The position numbers were made by a program, and so were the translations under genes. A stretch of 56,129 nt of DNA from Bondarzewia mesenterica (Eukaryota > Basidiomycota > Agaricomycetes > Russulales > Bondarzewiaceae), in NCBI GenBank assembly GCA_004802705.1, contig SGPL01000186.1, positions 1 through 56,129 on the forward strand, written 5' to 3'. Positions 35,489 through 47,739 of this stretch are shown piece after piece. Below the pieces are notes generated by a model. That model saw only the letters and a program-made list of their open reading frames with translations, made no database searches and was not told the origin of the DNA. Numbering within the stretch: the stretch's first letter is position 1; every line of letters starts with the position of its first letter.

Positions 35489-37401
35489 ATGGCTTCATCA
35501 ACGCAAATGTCTGTGGATAAGCCCAAACCTCCGAAACTCAATGTCGAAGAATACCTGACCACAGCGATATCGGCGACGCCTGGGGAATTGCATTCTTTCT
35601 TCGAGTCGTTCCAAACATTGCACTCGCGCAAGTACGTATCATATCAATTCTAGAATTTTAAATTCTGTTCTCCGAATGCTCCGAGGTACATTGATGGATG
35701 CATGCTAACAAGGGACGCGTAGGCTTTGGCACCAACTGACGCAAAAGCTCTTTGAGTTCTTCCAGCATCCACTCGCACTGCCATACAGGGTGGACGTGTT
35801 CGATCGATTTGTCAGGGATTTTGAGAATAGATTGAATGCCCTGAAGTTTGTAGAAATGGGGGTCATGGTGTCGAGTGATATCGACAGTACGCCTCTCTCA
35901 TTTCCTGCATGCGTGCATGCCTTTGCTTATTGGATGTTCATCTCCCATTTCCTCGACTGTTCGGTCTGTTTACCTCCGCTCTACGTTCTGATGCTTAACC
36001 GATCCGGAATCCCGCTTGCTATCTTGTGTCAGACCCCGCACAACACCTCACATTCCTGACCGACCTCCTTTCACGAATCGACAAGGAGAAGTCCCCAGAT
36101 GCGCATGTTTTACTCCTGGCATCACTCGCAGAAGCAAAACTTCTCTTTGGAGATATTGAGGGCACGAAGACAGATATTGACGCGGCATGGGCCGTGTTGG
36201 ATGAACTATCAGGCGTGGAGAATACCGTGAACGCTGCGTACTACAGGACAGCCGCGGAATATCACAAGGTACAGTCTTTTCGCCTCGCTCCCTTCCCCAT
36301 CATCTCCTCCCCCCTGCAAAGACTAAATGGAAGTCCGGAACGGGAAACTGAATGAACGAAGTGCTGATCATATCTCCCTTCTTTCATCTCGGGATGTTTT
36401 ATGTTATAGGTCAAAGCAGAATACGCGCCGTATTACCGGAACTCGCTACTCTACCTTGCGTGCGTCGACATTGCGACGGATATGTCCGCTGAGCAGAGGC
36501 TACAGCGTGCGCACGATCTGGGCATTTCGGCCTTTCTAGGTGACACGATTTACAACTTTGGAGAGTTGGTGAGTTTTTGTGCCTTGTTGCGTGTCTTCAC
36601 TTGTTCGTGTTTCTGTCCGGCACTGTTCGCCGTTCCTTTGCATGATGTTGTATCCTCGCCGGATACTCGGCGTGGAATCCCCGCATCCGTCTCCTCTATC
36701 TAAAGTTTCCTTACTGTACTGGTTTTCTAATTTTTTTCTTATGTACACAGTTGATGCATCCCATCCTCGACTCACTGGACAGGTCGCCGCATGATTGGAT
36801 TAAGAAGCTCCTTTTTACGTTCAACGAGGGTAATATCGGAAAATTCGAGGCGTTGGCTCCGCTCTTCCCCAAGGAGGTGAGTTTGCATACTTGCAAACCT
36901 TCTTTACTACTAGAAATCAGGGTAGGACGATACTGACATACGTGTGTGCTTGATCGATGCAGCCTATCCTGCAGGAGAACTATCCGTTCCTCCGACAAAA
37001 GATATGCTTGATGGCGTTGATTGAATCCGTGTTCAAGCGCAGTGCGTATGATAGGACAATGTCGTTCCAGACTATTGCGGAGGAGACCCGATTACCGCTG
37101 AACGATGTCGAACATTTAGTCATGAAGGCACTGAGGTATGTCTTCCCGAACATGGCTGTACATTTGTTTTTGATCAGGGGCTCTGCTGATGAAACGTTGT
37201 TTTGCTTGGTTGTGACGCAGTTTGAAACTCATCCGGGGTTCGATGGACCAAGTGGACCAGAAGGCGTCAATAAGCTGGGTGCAGCCCCGTGTACTTTCTC
37301 GGGCACAGATCGGCGAGCTGGCACAGAGATTGCAGACTTGGAATGAGAAGTTGCATGGCGTAGAAACGCGGATGGCACCGGAGCTCCTTGTGACGTCCTG
37401 A
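35489..37401 (+). CDS. RPN9: 26S proteasome lid subunit Rpn9 (PSMD13)
   Basis: Seven exons (35489-35631, 35723-35886, 36033-36268, 36410-36568, 36751-36876, 36963-37135, 37221-37401), 393 residues, the family length. The N-terminal helical repeats include LHSRKLWHQLTQKLFEFFQ and FVRDFENRLNALKFVEM. The middle has the conserved YYRNSLLYLACVDI and LGISAFLGDTIYNFGELLMHPIL. The C-terminal PCI domain has FLRQKICLMALIESVF, ISWVQPRVLSR and a final helix, IGELAQRLQTWNEKL. In the 19S particle Rpn9 sits in the lid, contacts Rpn10 and supports lid assembly. No missing region or break is visible. Confidence 0.96.
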
Positions 37402-37834
37402 TTCTGTCCTGGTGTCCGTAGTATAGGACTGCGAATGAGAATATTGGACGAAACATAGTGATGTGCTTTTTTCATAGAGAAGTTGAGTGTCCGAGCGAGG
37501 ATGGCACGAGCTGGATGATTGATGGATAAGGAGTGCACGTTGAGATGTGCAAGGAGGTGGCTGCTAAATTAGGGCGCCGCGTTGCTGCTAATTCACCTCA
37601 AACCACTCTCCTTCCAAATTCTTTCCTCCTCTCTCTTATTCTCATCCTCCTTGTTCATCATCTTTCAGTGGGGCCCCACTGACACGCACACATTTGAACA
37701 GCGTGTACGGCAACGTGTCGTTCTGAGTTTAAGTTTCCTCCAACCGGAGCTACGCACTCTCAGAATTCATACTTATACAAGACAGATCGACGGGGTGTTG
37801 TTTCTCCAGACTCCTCGTCTTTCACGTCCGCACT

Positions 37835-40613
37835 ATGTCTGAGCCAGTTCATACTCTACCGTCTTCGACGTTCTCATTTACTGCTCCGTTCCCTTCCACA
37901 TCGACGTCTGCCCCTACCCCGCATAAGCAGAGGCGCGTCTCCCTCGCTCTGTCTTCTTCTCCGCGTCAAGTCCCCGCTTGGCCGTTCCGCGACGATACCA
38001 TGCTCGATGGGCGCGCGCAGAACGAGCCCAGGACCAAGATGCGCAAGCTTGCGAGTGGCGGGGGTTCGGACGGCCGACGATCTGCCACAGCCTCCTGTTG
38101 AGAAGAAAGCCAGGAAGAAGTGGACGGAAGAGGAGACGCGTATGCTCGTTGAAGGATGCAACAGGGTATGTATCTTATTCGCGGTGGAAGTCCTCCTGTG
38201 TTTATCATTGTCGTACAGCATGGGGTCGGGAATTGGAAGGCCATCTTGCACGACTCTTCACTGCGATTTGATCATCGTTCACCCGTTGATCTGAAAGACA
38301 GGTTTGTCGCTGTGCTCGACAGGATATCATTTGTGTCTGATCCAACACAGGTTCCGCACCTACTTTCCCGACGCCTACAAGCAACATTACCCGAACGCGA
38401 AAACGCACCTTTCCTCTAAGGTCCGCTCAGCTCTCCCCGATGGCTCCTCCATCTTCGAGAAAACGCGTTCCAAGAAGCGGCGTCCGTTCACCGAAGATGA
38501 GGATCGCGCCCTCAAGGCCGGTTACGACAAGCACGGCACCGTCTGGGCGACCATCGTCAAAGACCCCATCTTTCAAGAGCAGAACCGTCGTTCCACCGAC
38601 TTGCGCGATCGCTTTCGCAACGCATTCCCCGATCTATATCAGGCTGCTGGGTACAAGCCGCGCAACTCTTCCAAGAAAAAGAAGGACGGAAGTGCTGTAG
38701 GGCAGGTTCGTGCTGCGACGGACGAGCAACTGACCTCCATCAGGGACACGGGCCCCGCGCGGAGGAAAAGAAGGCATACGACGCAGGGGTTTCTAAGAGG
38801 TGGAACAAAGAGCGTGCCGCAGAGTACGACGTGCTCGGAGAACGAGGATAGTTCGGCCGATGAGGAGGTCGATGAATATTCGCCACCCAATATGTCTCCC
38901 CCAGACGTCAAGGATGGGATACTCTCTCCAACCATGGGTGAGGCGGTAGAGGAGATGCCTGCACCCACTCCTGTCGACCTCCTCAATGAATTTAATATGC
39001 AAACCATCGACCCAATGAACGACTCCTTGGCGATGCCGGACTTTCTTCACAGCTCCTCACAGTCCCTTTCTGAGTTGACTGACTCTTCACAGTCACAGTC
39101 TTGGTCCAACACCCCCATGCATTCAACCGCGACTTGGTCAAGCGCCAACACTGCGGCTTCCCCCACGTCTTCGCAAGACCTCCTCTTCGACTCGCCCTTC
39201 TCCCGACGTGGAATGAGCAACATGAACGTAATAGGTAAATCTGCTTGGGGTCCGTCTGACTGGCTCGCCGGCAACCCTCGACTCGATCCATCCGCATCTA
39301 GTAGTTCTTCATCCTACTTTGGCGGCGTCTCTCCATCGCCCTCGTCACCATTTTCCTTAACCAATCTCTCTCACGGCGTCCTGGATCGATATGACCTTTT
39401 CCCTCATTCCTTCGCCCATGACTTCGCTTCGGAAGCAGGCGCGGGCGATACTCACTCGACATTCTCAGACCCGGAAATGTTTTCGTCGAGCGCGTTCCGC
39501 GGCTTCACGCATCACTCGAATTATGCAGGTGATCTCATCTTCGGTGCGCGCACCCACCAGCCGCAGGCATCTGACTACGGTCTTGGCTTTGGCTTTGGCA
39601 GTGCGGGACTGGGGCTGTCGGACATGCAACAACCCGCGGGGCTGCATCCAATGCAATTGCACACGCCCGCCTTGCCTGGTATTGACGAGCTCGAATTGAC
39701 GGCTATCACGTTGCATGACGGCGACTCCGTCGGAGCGGAGGATGCGATGGACACGAGCGGGACGCTTGACATCGACGTCAACGTCAACTTGGAGGATAAG
39801 TCGACGCTTCCGCTGGAGGGCTTCCCCTCCGTTGGCCTCCCCCAGCAGACGTTGGACGAGATTATCGGTCTTTCGACACACTCACACGAGCTTATCGACA
39901 CGCCACCTGGGACGCCAGTCAGGGCCACGCGCACCCGCCCCTCCGTTTCAACACTATCACAGATCCATAACCGTTCGCTCTCAGTTCCCCCACCCGAACA
40001 CCGGTTCCCTTACACTCTAGCGAGCGCGCACTCTTACTCTCAGAGCCCTGCTCCGCATTCGCTTTCTCATTCCCACGCCCACGCCCCGCTCACACCGACA
40101 CGTTCCCTTTCCCTTGACTTGAACGCATGCGCCGACGCAGCCGTCGGTACCAACAGTGACTCCGCGCTACATGCCCTCTTGCAGGGCACGGATCCTTTCA
40201 GCGGTGCCGGGGGCATTGGAGGTTCCCCGGGTGATTTAAACGACCTCCCGTTCTTAGATCTCCATTATTATGGGTCGCCTGCAGGAACCGACGGCGCGAG
40301 CCAGGCCGAAGAGATGAGGCAAGGCCTGGCGCTGGACTTGGCTGCGCCGCAGATGCAGCCTTGCGCGAGCGGGAGCAGTGCTGCTGGTGGAGGCAAGCAG
40401 CAGGCTTTTGGGATGGCGACCGGGATAAGTCCGTTTGCCCCTCATGTTCATCGGTCACCCATCGCGGTTGGCGCTGGCGTGGGGACAGTGACGGCAAAGA
40501 CGCATATGCATCAGCGCGGTCAGAGTGCGGTGTCGCCGCAGGACTTAGTATTGAGAACGGGCAGTGGTGATAATAAGCGGAAGAGGGCGAGTTGGGATGG
40601 CGGCCCTCGGTGA
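37835..40613 (+). CDS. TAY1: Telomere-binding Myb protein, Tay1/Teb1-like (apparent frameshift in exon 1)
   Basis: Three exons (37835-38165, 38219-38301, 38351-40613), about 891 residues if the frame is continuous. There are two Myb/SANT domains of telobox type: KKWTEEETRMLVEGCNRHGV with SPVDLKDRFRTYFP, then RPFTEDEDRALKAGYDKHGT with RSTDLRDRFRNAFP. VDLKDRFR is the telobox signature. Two tandem domains of this kind match the Tay1 telomere-duplex binder of Yarrowia and Ustilago maydis. The other ~650 residues are disordered and rich in Ser, Pro and Gly. Exon 1 starts MSEPVHTLPSSTFSFTAPF and runs to KMRKLASGG, then hits a stop at 38099. The Myb frame is open one base over from before 38007. The switch lies at or near a run of five G at 38060-38064: one base too many, or an unrecognised intron. 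Confidence 0.82.
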
Positions 40614-41345
40614 TTGGGTAGTCATTGGTCGTCATTCATCGTCATGATTAATGCCCCGGGTTCAGCAATTTGCGTTTCTTCGCCACGTCGTGCATAGAGC
40701 ATGCATTCATTGTCTCCGCTGACTGGCATTTCCATCTTTTTTTCCATCATTCCATTTTTTTTTCCGCTTTCCCCTCTCTCTGCGGATTCATGGCATCGTG
40801 TTTCGGCTCTGGTTGCGCTTCAGTTATGTTTTCACCCATACGCATACGGCTCACTCATTACCCCTTTCTTCTATCTATCCAATGCATGTCTTCCATTACC
40901 CTTCTCTCGCCCTCTCCTTGTGCATATTATTCATTCTACCGTGACATCCATGCTATCTGTCAAGATCGAGCCACTGGTCTTCCCCTCTCTTGTCAACTTG
41001 TTGCCTCTTACCTTGCTAGCATTTGCGTACGACAGATTCATATTGTCGCCATGTCGCATCCTGTCTCGTCACTATTTGCACCATCCCTATGTCCATTGTT
41101 GAATTCATTCATTCGTTTGGCTTATGTATATGTGTGGATGGACGCGGTGTGCCGCCGCCCGACCTAATTTCAGACGCATGGTTTGCTGGATTTTCGGATA
41201 GCGCTTGACTGAGAGGGATTCATCGTAGTGGATAAATTACAATTAGAAGTTCGAACTAGCTCTGACGAGTATGTGACGAAGTAACTTATGAAAGTACTCA
41301 CGATACATGAAGCATGAGTCTACGGTCCGTATGGTGGAATGCGGC
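40614..41345. other. Intergenic between convergent genes
   Basis: About 0.7 kb, T/C-rich on the plus strand over its first half as expected of a 3' untranslated region. No coding signal. Confidence 0.5.
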
Positions 41346-44300
41346 TTAAGCGGATCGAGAGGGACCCGCAACTGCATTCACATGTCTTGTGCGAGGAGGC
41401 GGAGCTGGAGACACTTCCCTCGACTCCGTTTCCGAAGCCGGGAGGAGGTATTTGGTCTCCTCGTACAGATGTGGGAAAAGGATAGCCAGCATATCATCGG
41501 TCCTGAGGAGAGTGTCAGCTACAGGCGTAAGCGACGAGATGGACACAGTCGGCAAGAGCCGCGCACTTGAAAATGAAGTCACCCTTCTGCATTTTCTTCT
41601 TCACAGGCGAATCCAACACGTTCTTTTCTGCGTCGGGAGCGAACGGTGCGACGTTAAGGGTGCCCGCGGAGTTGTCCTCGGTATAGAGCGATAGGCCTTG
41701 ACGCGCTGCCAGGTCGAGGATGTTCTTCTCAACAGTTTCTGTATCAGGGTAAGGAGATACGATGAGGGACATGATGCAAGCGTGAGGTCAGAGCAGAATT
41801 GTGCTAGCACCCGGAGAAACTCAAACCTTCGGCGTAATAACAGTAGACTTCGGACCACCAATGATGAATGAGCGCAATTATGAGAGGGGTTGCCTGAGAG
41901 ACCCACCTTCGGTTGGCCTCGTTTGCCCCATTCGATCGATGCGCGCGATAGCTGCAGTCACCGGAATTCCACTCTTAATGACATTTGATTATCTGTATCA
42001 AACCTACAGACGTACCTTGAATCTCAAATCTGGGGTATATCCATACGATTAGAGTCTAGACATACCATGCGAAAGGAGAATTGATACTCAACGAATGGTG
42101 AACAACACTCTCGAGGAGAAATACTCTGGATGCGCTTGTCACGTTCAGCCCCGCATTCTCGCGTTCTCTACCAATCAAAACGTGAAGTTGGTTTTACATG
42201 AGCTGCGATACACTGCCAACACGCACCCATGCAAAAGCAGCACGAGAAGGTCCGGGTCGGACCGGAAGCGCTTCGCTGCGTTCTGCTTGCCTCTGCCTTG
42301 GTCAATTCGCAAACATGGGACGTCTGATTGTCTGTGAGATAGGGAAAATATGGAGTTTCGAAACCTTGTTGACTTCCTTACCGTTCATGGTGAGTGCATG
42401 CTCGATAACTAGACACGGAGGATGTCAGCTACGCTTCTTGCCCAGCATGAGTCTTAGCACGTACTATGCAGTGAATCAGCCCAAGCTGAGAATACGATAC
42501 TCTTCGCTCCAGGCTCTACCAATTGCAAATACGATAGGTGCCGTACAAGTGTCTCAATCTTGCTCCCATAGCTTCCAGTACACTCCATAGATTGTATCTC
42601 GTCGAATAGACCCGAGCAGATTATGTTGTACTCGAACTTGCGGCGAGACCTCGGAACAGGCCCGTTAAGCCTTACAGGCAAAGAGGGCGCAGGCTTATCG
42701 TCGCCTTTCTCATGAATAGAGAAACGTTCGAGGTTTCCCCCATGAACGGGAACACTGCGGATGATATATGGCTGAGTACCATGATACTCAAAAGGCATGG
42801 TTATCGACATACCGACAGACAGGACAAGCCTTGCCTCCCTGTTGAGTAAGCCACGACTTCATACAGTCCTAGGTCATACATCAACACAGATTCGTAAATC
42901 GAACCCCTAAACTGAAGTATGACATACTTCACAGAAGACATGAGCACTGAATGTGAGGGCAATCAGCATGACAACTTAATGCATCATTCCAAAAGGACGA
43001 TGATGCACTTACCACTGTGTGATGTAACCACGAGTAAATTCACACCGGCACAGGATGCAAGCTCCTTCATTCTCATTATCACTATCGTCTTGACTTTCGA
43101 GAAGGTGTCCAAGATAACGCTGTCTTGCGCGGCCCGTGTTGATCTTCACATCCAATTCTTTCCCTGTCGCCTCGTTGTCCTCAATGGCCATTTCGATATC
43201 CCCATCCCAGTCAGTCTCTACTACAGAATCAGAAATCTCCTGAAGTTGACGGAAATATCTAGANAAAAAAAAGAATGTTATCAATCTTTCAACGATGGAT
43301 TTGAATGACTGATGTCTGACTGTATGCGCTCATTGAAGGCTTTGCGGAATTGTGACAGGTCGGCCTCTAGCTTATCATTGACAATGGCTAATGAAATAAT
43401 AAGCAGGGCTTGACCATGCTTATGAACAATAGATGCTCACCTTGTGCGACTATAAGGCGCCTCAATGCGTTCGCTCCCTCCCTAGCGAGGACCTTTTCGG
43501 GATCATCATCCCGAGCAATTTTCGCTGCGACAGCAGTAAGCTCCACAATAATTGATTTCACTGCGCGACCTTCGAACGTCGCCAGAAGTTCCTTTCTCAA
43601 TTCTGCCAATTCCAATCGTAATATTTCGTGTTCTGGCTGAAGCTCCACATCTTCTGGGATTTCAACGCCCTCGTCTAGGGCCGCAGCCGCCTTCACAGCT
43701 GCTTTGGTATTGCGGAGCTTCTTTTCCTTGGATTCATGAGCAGCCAATGCAGTGCGCTCCGCGACGAGCACCTCGCGACGGTCAGCCATGAGGGCGGAGT
43801 ATGCCTGCAGATATGTCTCTGCCTCGCCCTGCGTCGCCAGCGTACGAGAGTACTCTTGTCCATCGGCTTCTGACTCACTTGCAGCCAAGCTTTGAGTGAG
43901 AAGACCATACATGTGCTCTCTCCATTTCCAAAGAAGCTCTGATTGTTCGTTGAGTCGTGCCTCAATTATTTCGTCGGCCTCCTCCATCTGCATCATGTTT
44001 GAAATGTCGTGCAAATGGACAAGGGACTTAAGTGCGCTCACCAAATGATATGACCGGATTCCGCCTCGTGGGCAATAAAGAAGCGGGACAAGGAGATCGT
44101 TTTTCGACAGCCCTTTTGTGCCGACATCCCTCGCTAAGTGTGCCATTGCACGTGTCGCCGATTGCTCCGTAACTGCATCCAAGAGTTAGAATTTATTTCA
44201 TAAAAGATATGCACGCTCACCCTTCAAGAGCCGACGGCGTAACTCCTCTGCCACAGCATAGGCCGCATCCTCTTCAGGGGCATGCGGCTCTCCCATGACA

Positions 44301-47300
44301 TGATAAACATCACCCTGCAAGAACTTTACTCGATGCAACGCAACACAACCCTCCCTCAAGCGCTGTTGCAGTGCACGACGTTTGATTTCATACTCTTCTC
44401 CGGCCGAAGTACGAGGAAGGTCGGCGTCCACAGAGTCGCTTTCCGAATCAGGAGACCCCTCGCGTATACGAGCTTTGCCCTTGTCTGAGGATGGCCCTGG
44501 TTCATCATAGTGAATACGTTCACCTCGAGATTCCCTAAGGTTCGCAGTCTCCTTTTTCAACTCCTCGCCTTTGGCCTCATGATCGGCGATTGCGACCTCA
44601 ACGTCGTCAATGAGTTGATTGGCTTCCTTTTCAGCCTGTATAAGAATTTGGCAGGCTTTCCCGTAGCGGGCTTCAATCGCCTCATCTCGTTGGATTAATT
44701 GAGCACTTCTAGCAAGAATATTCACCTAGAAAATGACCGGTGAGGATAGTGTTGAAAGATCAATGCTGCATGCTCACTTTCATGCGACGATCATCCATCA
44801 CATTGCGCCAATTCTGATCCCTCATTGCCTGAAATCAAAAGGCATACATGAGTATAATACGTAGTATGATGCGATCCTCCTTGGTGATTGGCACATACCT
44901 CCAGCACCTCCCCGATAGTCTTCAGACTTCCCGGCTTAATTGATTTCTCACCCTGTTTCGCTAATTGCCCTACAAGCGGGTGCGTGCAGATTTGACGCAA
45001 TTTGCGAAGCCAGGTGCGCAGAACATTTGTGTTTATTTCCCAATTTTCTGTCGCTGCTACACCACGAGCGTCAAGGCCCAATTCCAACAAGGCCTTCTCG
45101 ATATTTTGATCGTAGACCTGTGGACGTCAGTGATATTAGTTGGCCAGTGCCGTCTCTGAGAAAGTTGGACGTACATGACGCTCAACTTTGCCGAGTTCTA
45201 TTGGCACGAGGAAACGAGTCTGTTGAGGTATCGTAAGTTCATCTTTGACACTGGCTTTCATTGTTCTAGATTACGTTTGAGCGCTGAGCATCAGATAAAT
45301 ATTTGATGATGTCGACACACCTGATGGCATATCGCTGAAACAGAGCAGCGAATTGACCAGCAAAAGCAGGTCGTGTCAAGGACTTCCATATACGGGGAGA
45401 ATAGATATCGGAGTCCACGCGGAGGAATCTGTGGATGAAGTGAGGGATGACTATCCAGATAAAATGTTGAAACTGACCTGAGGACATGAGACAGGTCGGA
45501 TACCTGTGCTCGTGCAGGTGTTCCAGATACAGCGAAAGACGAATATCGCGGTATCAAAGATACCATTTCCCTATTGAGAGTCAGAGACTTGCGAGCTCCG
45601 GGGAGAGCGAAAAAAGGCACTTACTGTGTCTTTCCTCCACCGACCATCTGCACTTCATCCATTATGACGCGGTACCACTCCACCATCACAAGTGGACTTC
45701 TCGGCCTCTCGGCCTTTGTATACTCTGCCACCCCACGTCTTGGCCTGACAGGAGCCGGCCGCGCAACATTAAGGTCATGCTGAAGCACATTATACGTCGT
45801 GATAACCACATCGAACGTATTGACATATGAGCACCAGTCCTGCGTCTCCGCCTTCGTTTTCTCTTCGGAGTCCACTATCATACCGTCTTCAGAGTCTACA
45901 GCTTGTCCTTTACTTTTCTTGTTTGTGGATCGCGACTTGTTCGTGCTCGCTTTGAGAGAATTTTTACCCTTGCTTTCCAAATTTTCCGCCACCGCGGCTT
46001 CGATTATGGGAACTGGGAGTTTGGACCAGCCCTCGTACTCAAAAACTCTCAGAGACGGGGCGTGAAGGGCAAGCTCATCTCTCCATTGCTGGAAGAGCGA
46101 GGGGGGAGTAACAATGAGAGTGGCCTAAGAAAGTGTTAATGAACACCAATTCTTTAAAATGTTCTACAACGTACTTTGATCTCCTTGACATCGACTTTAG
46201 CTTCTGGATCCCATCGCGAGTTAGAAGGAATCCTGCCAATACCGGGATTCAGAAGAATAAGGGCGATGCATTCCAACGTCTTCCCGAGTCCGGGCTCTTC
46301 AGCTAGGATCCCACCAGGAGCTGTTCTGCCTGGGTCAGGCACCTCCTGAGAGAGAGCGCCTGTAGCACGCTTGTAATACCAGAAGAACTGTTCGCCGCTG
46401 TTGCGAGATACGGTAACCCTTTCCCAAGTAAGTGGTAAATCCGTGAGCTGTGTCGCTGTGTCGACTATCGCACCCGAAGTATCGACCGACTTGCCCTCTC
46501 TGGTAAGCATCCATGCAACGCTCCGTTTTTGAAAAGGAAGAAGAGAAGGAATGAGTGCTTCGGGCTGAAGGGCATCTTCTAGCGTCTGTGACGCCATTTG
46601 GGGTGCTGGCTGAAGGCACGAATAAAAGAACGGTGTATCGATTTTGCCGTGGAATGAGGATGATAGAGATGGCGAGAGGGAAGGTGAAGGAAATACAAAC
46701 TGCAACAGCAGCCTTCTGGCCTCAGTTTCTGTGTTCCGCCTCGTAGAGCTTTTCTGTCTGCTCGTCCCCTGCCGAGGAGGTACAGGCTCGAAGATATCAG
46801 GTAGGCGAAATATCAAGGTGACGTCGATCAAAAAATAGAACGGGAGTCTCTCCATACTATTGTCCCAAGCCTTAGGCGGAAGGACGACCATGCACATAGT
46901 GGCATGAAGGCTGTCACAGTAGCGGGGTTGCCAATATGGGAGGTCATCAAGCCAGGTGAATAAGTGGCTTCCGGATGCATCGTCCACGTCGTGGGGAATA
47001 GGAGGCGCAAAACAAATGAAGGAGTTTTGATAGCCATATGATTCTAATCGCTTGTAAATGTTCGCACCATGGTGTCCCGTCTCGAGCTCGACTTTCCCGA
47101 AGTCAATAGTCGTAGGCTCGGTTGCACCAGCGAAACGTTCTCTGAGAAACTGGATGAGTTCTGTCTCCTTCTTGTAAAAGTTATGCTCCTTGGCCTTTCC
47201 GTCGTCAAAGTAAGACCAGTCGGAACAACCGACGGGTCTGCTCTTCACGTATTGCAGCTCGTATTGATGGTGAAACACAGGGACGCGCTTGGCATCGAGC

Positions 47301-47572
47301 GGAATCCTGTCGTCGGCGTGCGCCTTAGACAGCTTTGCTCGCTTGCTGTACGCCGTCGAGCTAAGTGAGTTCAGAGGACGTTTCTGTCCGACTGCGGCCG
47401 TGGATGAAGGGTCTACTTCCTGAAAATTATCATCTTCAGTGAGCCGTCGGAGGACAGTCAAAAGAGTATCGAAGTCGAGAGGAAACCCAAGTCCAACAGC
47501 ATTTCTTTCGCGAGCTCGATAACATTTCGTGTGAAAAGATGACCGAGACCGCATTTCAAGAAAGAGCTTCAA
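41346..47572 (-). CDS. SNF2-family ATPase with RING finger, SHPRH/Irc20-type
   Basis: I traced 22 exons, the first of 1398 nt (46175-47572). Helicase lobe 1: GGILAEEPGLGKTLECIALI (Walker A), TLIVTPPSLFQQWRDEL, VITTYNVLQHDL and the box DEVQ in VIMDEVQMVGGGKT. Long helical linkers and coiled coils follow, then a C3HC4 RING: CILCRCEFTRGYITQCAHVF ... CPVCR. Lobe 2 has SYGSKIETLVRHL, SIVFSAWADSL, AGLNVTSASRVFLLESVVHH and AIARIDRMGQTRPTEVYCYY. A RING between the lobes defines the SHPRH/Irc20 group, DNA translocases with ubiquitin-ligase activity in replication and repair (yeast Irc20 also affects 2-micron plasmids). Tiny exons encode AHVFCE (42928-42946), FEIQ (42016-42029) and VYCYYAE (41827-41847). 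One N (43264) lies in an intron. The start at 47572 is the first ATG in the open frame. Confidence 0.9.
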
Positions 47573-47739
47573 ATATTTCTTCGCCTGCGCTCAGACTGGG
47601 AAAGAAAGAAGGGTTGCAAGAAGTACGCGATGATATTACGCGTCCAGTCATGTGAGCTGACAGTATGAATTCGGAGACCGACGAAAACTCCGAAGTCCGC
47701 CATAGCTTTTTCTCCTCTTCACCTTTTTCTTTGAAGGCA
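47573..47739. promoter_or_regulatory. Shared divergent promoter, SHPRH-like gene and MRD1
   Basis: Only 167 bases separate the two ATG codons, which face away from each other. The segment must hold the core promoters and leaders of both genes. No TATA box is evident, as is usual for compact housekeeping promoters. If the SHPRH-like protein starts further upstream, the leaders would overlap. Confidence 0.6.
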
